Both the position numbers and the translations under genes were made by a program. Below, one piece after another: positions 1 to 5,210 of a DNA stretch of 7,117 bases; positions within the stretch are counted from its first letter, which is position 1; every line of letters starts with the position of its first letter. The DNA is from Fidelibacterota bacterium. GTDB taxonomy: Bacteria; Fidelibacterota; BS150m-G59. The notes under the pieces are model-generated. The model was not told the DNA's origin. It saw only the letters and a list, made by a program, of their open reading frames with translations, and did no database searches. The stretch is from NCBI GenBank assembly GCA_016784265.1, contig JADHUZ010000067.1:1-7117 (forward strand), written 5' to 3'.

Positions 1-616
1 GGATCCGGCGCACACGATTGTGGAATCGGGAAGAATTCTGGCGATTGTCCCTGGCGCACGCAACGGAAAGATTGAACTTTTATTGCGAGAAGGTGAAACC
101 TTTGCAGAGATTCACAAAGAAACCCAAATCAATTCATATTTTCTTACCGTAGTTGGCGGCGGTGTGAAAAAATCTGTTACAAACAAATTGATTCAGTTTG
201 TAGATTCCAATATCTTTTTTGCGAAAAATTATCAACACGACAAATCCTATCGAATATTAATTCCTGTAGATGACTCTGCCGGCACACAACATGCCGTCAT
301 GTTTGGGAGTCTGGTTGCTCAACGGTTTGGTATGGGAATTGATGCACTCACAGTGAGCAAAAAAGAATATTTTGGTCCCGGATATTCCAGCGCAGCTGAG
401 ATGGCTGATTTATATTTTTCTGGTAAAAACATTTCGCATAAAATGCTTCGGAAAGTTGGAGATCCTGCAACAGAAATTGCAAAAGTTGCAGGAGATGACC
501 ATCTGATTATCATGGGTGTTTCCCACTCATCAAGCGAATGGAGAAAATTTTTCCGCGGAACAAAACCTGGCGATACTGTTATTAAAGCCCAATGTCCCAT
601 CCTTTTGGTTCGATAG
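1..616 (+). CDS. Universal stress protein (UspA family), probably tandem-domain; 5' end outside window
   Basis: The reading frame is open from base 2 to the TAG at 614-616, so the gene begins left of the window. A GTG at 20 is in frame but has no special claim to be the start. The last ~122 residues (from base 248) form a Usp domain: a first beta strand RILIPVDDS, a helix, a strand DALTVSK, then KVGDPATEIAKVAGDDHLIIMGVSHSSS and the closing strand CPILLVR. Upstream, REGETFAEIHKE followed by FLTVVGGGV and NIFFAKN resembles the end of a second, degenerate Usp domain, so the protein is likely a tandem Usp. Usp proteins are cytoplasmic and many bind ATP through Gx2Gx9G(S/T). Here that stretch reads GVSHSSSEW, lacking the second glycine, so ATP binding is doubtful. 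The transporter gene starts 1 nt after the stop, implying co-transcription and perhaps regulation of the transporter (inference). Confidence 0.85.
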   Translation, partial: DPAHTIVESGRILAIVPGARNGKIELLLREGETFAEIHKETQINSYFLTVVGGGVKKSVTNKLIQFVDSNIFFAKNYQHDKSYRILIPVDDSAGTQHAVMFGSLVAQRFGMGIDALTVSKKEYFGPGYSSAAEMADLYFSGKNISHKMLRKVGDPATEIAKVAGDDHLIIMGVSHSSSEWRKFFRGTKPGDTVIKAQCPILLVR

Positions 617-617
617 A

Positions 618-2027
618 ATGAATTTTTCTGGAGTCATTCGCTCAATTCTTCTCTGGGTATTTCAGAAACGATGGTTCCTTATTTCTTTGGTAATTGCGTG
701 CGTGGCACTTTTGTTCGATAGCCCGGAATCACTTTCTGCCAATGGCTATCGAGTCCTGTTGATAGCTTTTATTGTAATCGTATCAATTGTTACAGAAGCG
801 ATTACTTTGCCGGCACTTGCGTTATTTATTATTTTTTCGATGGTTGTGCTCGGGATTGGTTCAAGCGAAGAAATAGCCCACGCGTATATGAACGATGCTG
901 TGTTCTTTATCATGGGCTCTCTTATGATCGCGGTGGCTCTGACCAGTCAAGGATTTGATTCTCGTTTGGCGCTGGCTATTTTATGGCTCACTGGCGGAAA
1001 AACCAGAACCATTTCGCTCGGTTTTGTTACTGTCTCGGCTCTTCTTTCTGCTTTTTTAGGAGAGCATACGGTTGCCGCTTTGATGCTACCGACTTGCTTG
1101 ATTTTGATTCGTAATCTTACCGATGATCCTGCAGAAAATTCCAAATTAACCGCTTTGCTTTTGTTTTCCATTGCTTACGGGAGCACAATTGGCTCTGTTG
1201 GAACGCCCTCGGGTGGAGCGCGAAATCCAATTATGATCAACTATTGGATTGAATTCGGGCTGGATCGAGTGGGTTATCTTGAATGGATGAAATGGGCTTT
1301 TCCTGTTGTATTGATTCAAATTCCACTGCTCGCGTGGATATTAAATCGGGTTTTTACGCCGGAGTTGAAACAGTTGGATTCTTCTATTAGAAAATTAAAA
1401 ATTCAGGTTCGCCGTCGTGGCGATATTTCAGGCAAAGAAACACTAACTCTGTTGGTGCTGGGCATTGTTTTTTTGGGATGGATTTTATTTAGCGAAGAAT
1501 TCGGACTTGGAATGATTGCAATTTTTGGAGCGTTTTTGTATGTCATTTTTGGTGTCGTTGAGTGGGAAGAAATCAGCCGTAAATTAAATTGGGGTGTTAT
1601 TTTGATGTTCGGATCCGCCATTCTGTTGGGAATTCAGATGAAAGAGGCGGGCACTGGCGAGTGGATTGCCAATCAAATTCTCGGGGTAACTGGGAATTTC
1701 ATGGAACAGTTTCAATTGGCTCGCTATGGCATGGTGATTGTAATGACGACGGTTTTTGCCAATATGATGAGCGCAAGTGCCACGGTTGCCGTTGTTGCAC
1801 CAGTTACGCTGAATTTTGGCGCCGATCAACTTGTCATTGGTTTTCTAACCGCGATATCATCATCTTTTGCTTTTTTTACGGCTGTTGCGGCACCGGCGTG
1901 TATGATCGTCTATTCCAGCGGTTATCTGCGCGCAAAAGATTTTATCAAAGCAGGTGTGTTTGTCGGCGTGATGTCGTTCGTTGTGTTGCTTTTTGTGGCT
2001 ATGATTTATTGGCCAATGATCGCATAA
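618..2027 (+). CDS. SLC13/DASS-family sodium:anion symporter-like permease
   Basis: This 469-residue, strongly hydrophobic inner-membrane protein has the length and two-fold layout of the divalent anion:Na+ symporter family, which imports dicarboxylates, citrate, sulfate or similar anions. Repeat one has the re-entrant hairpin and helix SAFLGEHTVAALMLPT (145-158) followed by YGSTIGSVGTPSGGARNP (187-204). Repeat two has FANMMSASATVAVVAPV (380-396), then SSSFAFFTAVAAPACMIVYSSGYL (414-437) and DFIKAG. A charged cytoplasmic loop around 248-275 separates the halves. The SNT triplets that contact substrate carboxylates in characterised members are GEH (148-150) and SAS (385-387) here, and GTPPN is replaced by GTPSGGARN, so substrate and coupling ion are uncertain. 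I chose the ATG at 618, one base after the Usp stop; an in-frame ATG at 516 would add 34 polar residues overlapping the Usp gene. No clear Shine-Dalgarno precedes it, suggesting translational coupling. Confidence 0.88.
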   Translation: MNFSGVIRSILLWVFQKRWFLISLVIACVALLFDSPESLSANGYRVLLIAFIVIVSIVTEAITLPALALFIIFSMVVLGIGSSEEIAHAYMNDAVFFIMGSLMIAVALTSQGFDSRLALAILWLTGGKTRTISLGFVTVSALLSAFLGEHTVAALMLPTCLILIRNLTDDPAENSKLTALLLFSIAYGSTIGSVGTPSGGARNPIMINYWIEFGLDRVGYLEWMKWAFPVVLIQIPLLAWILNRVFTPELKQLDSSIRKLKIQVRRRGDISGKETLTLLVLGIVFLGWILFSEEFGLGMIAIFGAFLYVIFGVVEWEEISRKLNWGVILMFGSAILLGIQMKEAGTGEWIANQILGVTGNFMEQFQLARYGMVIVMTTVFANMMSASATVAVVAPVTLNFGADQLVIGFLTAISSSFAFFTAVAAPACMIVYSSGYLRAKDFIKAGVFVGVMSFVVLLFVAMIYWPMIA

Positions 2028-2030
2028 TTC

Positions 2031-2957
2031 GTGGATTTATCCGGCCATAAAATCATTTTTATTCACGGACTTGCAACAAAACCGCCCAAACGGGATTTAT
2101 TCCGATTTTGGAAACGATGCTTGGTTGAAAATATCAGATGCTCTGAATCTAAATTTGCCGAAATTTTAGAGAGCGAACCGCAGTTATTTGAGATGGCATA
2201 TTGGGCAAATGAAATTCCGAATCACATCGAAGATAATCCAGAAGAACTTGAGAAACCAATCGAAACAGTTATTCGATTACGAAAAGAAAAAGGTGATCAA
2301 TTTCATGTGCCGAGTGTGAAAGATAAGTTTTTCGATTTTTGGTTGGATAAGGGATTGGATACTGTGGACATGATTGCGAATATTCTTTCGGTCAAGGACG
2401 ATGTCGTAAAACAACGGCTTGTTGAAATGAATCTATATTCTGACGATCAATTTACTGCTGAGAAAATCCGTAAATCTTTAGAAATACCGTTGCAAAAAGC
2501 ATTGAACGATGGTAAAAATATTGCAATTATTGCACATAGCATGGGTTCGTTTGTCGCCTATGATGTTCTTTGGCGATTTTCGCACCATCGAAGTTTCAAA
2601 AGCTTCCACGATAAAAAAATCAATTTGTTTGTTACAATCGGCTCGCCACTTGGCGATCCGATTATCCAAGATTTGATGCTTGGAAAACGGTACGGTTACA
2701 AAAAAAGCAATGGGCTTCCGACGAATATTTCCAATTGGGTAAATTTTGCCGCGCTGGGAGATATCGTTTGCCACGATCAAACCCTCGTTGACGATTTTCA
2801 GTCTATGAAAAAAATGAATTTATTACAAGACTTTCGCGATTATCGAGGTTTGTTCAATCCATATCGAAATCGCAGAGGAAAAATCAATACGCATAAATCT
2901 TATGGATATTTGCTTCAGCCTAAACTTGCAAAGATAATTTTGAAATTTTTAGGATAG
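2031..2957 (+). CDS. Alpha/beta-hydrolase fold protein (lipase/esterase-like), substrate unknown
   Basis: The 308-residue product has the marks of a serine alpha/beta-hydrolase: a first strand with an HG oxyanion motif (KIIFIHGL, 7-14), a nucleophile elbow IIAHSMGSF (166-174) with Ser170, a following strand VTIGSPLGDP (201-210), a candidate acid in FAALGDIVCHD (Asp244), and a late histidine in INTHKSYGYL (His288). The elbow is AxSxG rather than GxSxG, a variant known in other lipases. About 155 residues separate HG from Ser170, more than in a minimal fold. This part is rich in charged helices (roughly 60-160) and may form a lid or binding domain. No signal peptide is visible, so a cytoplasmic location is likely. 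The GTG start at 2031, 3 nt after the transporter stop, is needed because the next in-frame ATG (residue 55) falls after the HG motif. There is no evident Shine-Dalgarno. The 3' end overlaps the convergent kinase gene by 9 bp. Confidence 0.82.
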   Translation: MDLSGHKIIFIHGLATKPPKRDLFRFWKRCLVENIRCSESKFAEILESEPQLFEMAYWANEIPNHIEDNPEELEKPIETVIRLRKEKGDQFHVPSVKDKFFDFWLDKGLDTVDMIANILSVKDDVVKQRLVEMNLYSDDQFTAEKIRKSLEIPLQKALNDGKNIAIIAHSMGSFVAYDVLWRFSHHRSFKSFHDKKINLFVTIGSPLGDPIIQDLMLGKRYGYKKSNGLPTNISNWVNFAALGDIVCHDQTLVDDFQSMKKMNLLQDFRDYRGLFNPYRNRRGKINTHKSYGYLLQPKLAKIILKFLG

Positions 2958-4433
2958 ATTATTCGGGCGATTTCTGGGAATTTCGAACCAGAATTTTGCG
3001 CCTTTTCCTACTTCGCTTTCCGCATGAATGTTGCCATTATGGTTGTGAACGATTTCCTTGGCGATTGCCAATCCCAATCCGGTTCCTTCAAATTTCTTTT
3101 TTGATTCTTTGGTGCGGAAAAAACGATCAAAGACTTTTTCAAGATATTTAGGATCGATGCCGGGACCATTATCCAAAATTGAAAAAACCACATTTTCGGA
3201 TGTTTCTGTTATTTCGATTGCAATTGCTCCGTTTTGTGGTGTAAATTTGATTGCATTTTTGTACAAATTCTGAACAACCCGTTCAATTTGATGTTTATCC
3301 AAAAGAACAGTTTCCATTTCATCTGGACAATCGAAAGTCAATTGAATGTTTTTATTATTTATAAGTGACGCAAATCCCATTACAATATCACCAACAATAT
3401 CATCAAATTGATGCGGTTCAAAGCGCATCTCTATTTGCCTGTTTTCCAGTTTGGAAAGTTCAGTTAAATCGGCGATCATATTACTCATGAAGGAGGCATT
3501 TGTGTTAATTGTTTCCAAGTATCGTATACATTCGGGATCTGCGTTTTTCCATTTCATCAGAAGAGTTTCAACATATCCGATGATGCTTGTCAGCGGTGTT
3601 CTCAAATCGTGAGAGACATTTGCCGTAAATTCCCGTCTTTGCATATCATATCGTTTTATGGTTGCGATATTTTCTTCAATTTGTGCGGCCATTTTATTGA
3701 ATGCCAATCCAACCATTCCAATTTCATCTTTAGATTTTTCCGTAAATCTTGTTTCCAGATTTCCTTCGCGATATTTGCGAATGACATTAATCAGGCTTTT
3801 AATTCGTCCCCAGAACAATAAAAACATCGGGATCGCAAAAAGAAGCGTTACAACCAATGAAAACATCAATCCCTGCCACGTAATATCTAACACAAACGGC
3901 GCCCTTTCGGGGAAATTATCCCGAATAGAAAAATATCCCACAAGATTGTCGTTGTAAATGAGTTTTCCTGCGGAATAAATTTCCAGCATTTTCTGCTCTT
4001 TTCTTGTTAGCTCTCGTTGTAGTTGGGTGAGAAATTGTTTCCATGGGCTTTTTACCCATCCCATATAAAAACGAATATCCTTTGCTGTTGTTTGAAGACT
4101 GTCATTTTGAATTTGTGGATATCGCAGAATCAGCGCATCGTTTTCGTCAAAAATTTCAAAAATGTTGTGTTGATAAACTTCCAACTCCTGACTTATTGCC
4201 TGTTTGAGTGCGGTAGTATCTTTTTTGGCTAAAAGTGGGCTGAATTTCTCGTTGCGTGCATCTACTTCGTCTTGCACAAGGGAATAAAAAGACTTTTGGT
4301 CGTGCAATGAGCCAAAATACATTCCCGCCATAATTTGGATGACGAGGGAAACAATAATCAGTGCTGAAACAGCGAGGAGTAATTTCCAGAATAAACTATT
4401 CCGCGGCATTCCTCCAAAAATCTTTCGGGACAT
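2949..4433 (-). CDS. HAMP-domain sensor histidine kinase of a two-component system
   Basis: The 494-residue membrane kinase has transmembrane helix 1 at about 15-40, an extracytoplasmic sensor region at about 41-186 that I do not recognise, and helix 2 at about 187-209. A HAMP linker follows at about 210-260, with YREGNLETRF and DEIGMVGLAFNKM. The HisKA domain has the H-box NVSHDLRTPL with phospho-acceptor His275. The ATPase domain shows the N-box VVQNLYKNAIKF (386-397), G1 DNGPGI (421-426), F-box FDRFFR (435-440) and G2 GTGLGLAIAK (450-459). All catalytic motifs are intact. It should autophosphorylate and pass phosphate to the regulator encoded just upstream. Its ATG overlaps that gene's TAA (TAATG, 1 nt shared), indicating translational coupling. 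A weak purine-rich GGAAGA lies just upstream. The architecture is PhoR/VicK-like without a PAS domain; the stimulus cannot be read from the sequence. Confidence 0.95.
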   Translation of the reverse strand: MSRKIFGGMPRNSLFWKLLLAVSALIIVSLVIQIMAGMYFGSLHDQKSFYSLVQDEVDARNEKFSPLLAKKDTTALKQAISQELEVYQHNIFEIFDENDALILRYPQIQNDSLQTTAKDIRFYMGWVKSPWKQFLTQLQRELTRKEQKMLEIYSAGKLIYNDNLVGYFSIRDNFPERAPFVLDITWQGLMFSLVVTLLFAIPMFLLFWGRIKSLINVIRKYREGNLETRFTEKSKDEIGMVGLAFNKMAAQIEENIATIKRYDMQRREFTANVSHDLRTPLTSIIGYVETLLMKWKNADPECIRYLETINTNASFMSNMIADLTELSKLENRQIEMRFEPHQFDDIVGDIVMGFASLINNKNIQLTFDCPDEMETVLLDKHQIERVVQNLYKNAIKFTPQNGAIAIEITETSENVVFSILDNGPGIDPKYLEKVFDRFFRTKESKKKFEGTGLGLAIAKEIVHNHNGNIHAESEVGKGAKFWFEIPRNRPNNLS

Positions 4434-5137
4434 TATTCTTCCGCGAATTTATATCCGATTCCCCGAACGGTCATGATATATTTCGGTTTGCTGGGATTTT
4501 CTTCGATTTTTTTACGAAGCCTGTTAATATGTGAATGAACCGTGTGATCGTAGCCTTCGAATTGATATCCCCAAACTTTATCGAGCAATTGCATTCTTGT
4601 AAAAGCAACACCTGGTTTAGACATTAGAAAAGCTAAAAGATCAAATTCTTTAGTAGTGAGTTCTATTGTCTCATCGCCGACTTGTGCCTCGCGTTTTAGC
4701 AAGTCAGCTCTGATATTGCTGGCATGAAGAATCGTTTCGCTTTCCTTGTTTTTTTCATTTTCGATGACAATATTTGTTCGCCGGAACATCGCCTTTACGC
4801 GTGCGACAAGTTCACGAACGCTGAATGGTTTCGTAATATAATCATCAGCTCCGATTTCCAGCCCAAGAATCCTGTCAATTTCTTCTGCCCTTGCGGTCAA
4901 CATAAAAATTGGAATGCGTAGATTCTCTGCTCGTACTGCTTTGCAGACATCAAAACCGTTTAATTCTCCCGGTAGCCCAATATCAATAATAATCAGGTCA
5001 AATGATTCGTTCATCGCCTTTTCTAATCCGGATTCTCCGTCAAATGCATTTTCAACTTGATAATGAAGATCACGCAAGTGCAAAGTAACAAGATCTTGAA
5101 TATCGTGATCATCCTCGATTATTAGAATACGTTTCAT
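4433..5137 (-). CDS. OmpR/PhoB-family response regulator
   Basis: The 234-residue protein has an N-terminal receiver domain (1-120) and a C-terminal winged-helix DNA-binding domain (about 135-232). Receiver landmarks are the acidic pocket EDD (8-10), phospho-acceptor Asp52 in IIDIGLPGE, Thr81 in MLTAR and Lys103 in ITKPFSVREL. The effector domain shows IELTTKEFDLLAFL (158-171), the recognition-helix region DHTVHSHINRLRKKIE (197-212) and the wing TVRGIGYKF (223-231), all classic for OmpR/PhoB/ResD-type transcription factors. It is first in an operon with the sensor kinase and presumably receives phosphate from its His275. The ATG at 5137 aligns with the canonical MKRILIIEDD opening. A purine run AAAAAGGGAAA lies about 9-12 nt upstream, a weak and rather distant ribosome site. 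Between it and the start is ATG-ACT-AAA-TGA, whose stop overlaps the true ATG. Target genes are unknown. Confidence 0.96.
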   Translation of the reverse strand: MKRILIIEDDHDIQDLVTLHLRDLHYQVENAFDGESGLEKAMNESFDLIIIDIGLPGELNGFDVCKAVRAENLRIPIFMLTARAEEIDRILGLEIGADDYITKPFSVRELVARVKAMFRRTNIVIENEKNKESETILHASNIRADLLKREAQVGDETIELTTKEFDLLAFLMSKPGVAFTRMQLLDKVWGYQFEGYDHTVHSHINRLRKKIEENPSKPKYIMTVRGIGYKFAEE

Positions 5138-5145
5138 TTAGTCAT
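5134..5145 (-). other. Three-codon mini-ORF overlapping the response-regulator start
   Basis: On the minus strand ATG (5145-5143), ACT, AAA, TGA (5136-5134) follows the purine run AAAAAGGGAAA closely, and its TGA overlaps the regulator ATG as ATGA. Ribosomes loading on the purine run could translate it and reinitiate at the regulator start. It may equally be chance in an A-rich leader. No promoter could be recognised in the same gap. Confidence 0.3.
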
Positions 5146-5161
5146 TTCCCTTTTTATTTTT

Positions 5162-5201
5162 AAAAAGGAAGACGGGAAGGGAAAATTCCCACCCCGTCTT
5201 C
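5162..5201 (-). terminator. Rho-independent terminator of the PKD surface-protein gene
   Basis: Bases 5168-5176 (GAAGACGGG) pair perfectly with 5193-5201 (CCCGTCTTC). Inside this 9-bp stem, after a 2x2 internal loop, GGGAA (5179-5183) pairs with TTCCC (5186-5190). Read on the minus strand, the hairpin is followed by C and then TTTTT (5166-5162), the expected U tract. It starts 9 nt after the stop codon of the PKD protein and ends only 24 bp before the response-regulator ATG. On the plus strand the hairpin is followed by AAATACAG, so it should act in one direction only. Confidence 0.88.
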
Positions 5202-5210
5202 AAATACAGT

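Noticed and set aside
1..6. BamHI-type GGATCC at the very first bases, suggesting a cloning junction
   Set aside because: The frame runs through it naturally, and the same site occurs uncut at 1611 and 6583. It may reflect clone construction but says nothing about biology.
516..617. Upstream ATG at 516 that would lengthen the transporter by 34 residues
   Set aside because: The extension overlaps the end of the Usp gene, is not membrane-like, and the ATG at 618 sits directly after the Usp stop as expected for an operon.
1589..2050. Plus-strand open frame of about 150 codons inside the transporter gene
   Set aside because: Its product is rich in Cys, Arg and His without any domain pattern, and it lies entirely in an alternative frame of a well-supported transporter.
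2478..2780. Minus-strand open frame of 100 codons opposite the hydrolase
   Set aside because: It is antisense to the catalytic core of the hydrolase and has no recognisable features or start signal.
3658..3957. Plus-strand open frame opposite the kinase HAMP and second membrane segment
   Set aside because: It is an antisense shadow of conserved kinase sequence, and its product shows no domain pattern.
5138..5210. Promoter or regulator binding site in the 73-bp gap
   Set aside because: The gap is taken up by the terminator and an A/T-rich leader. No convincing -10/-35, TAnnTTTG-type box or direct-repeat operator could be picked out by eye.
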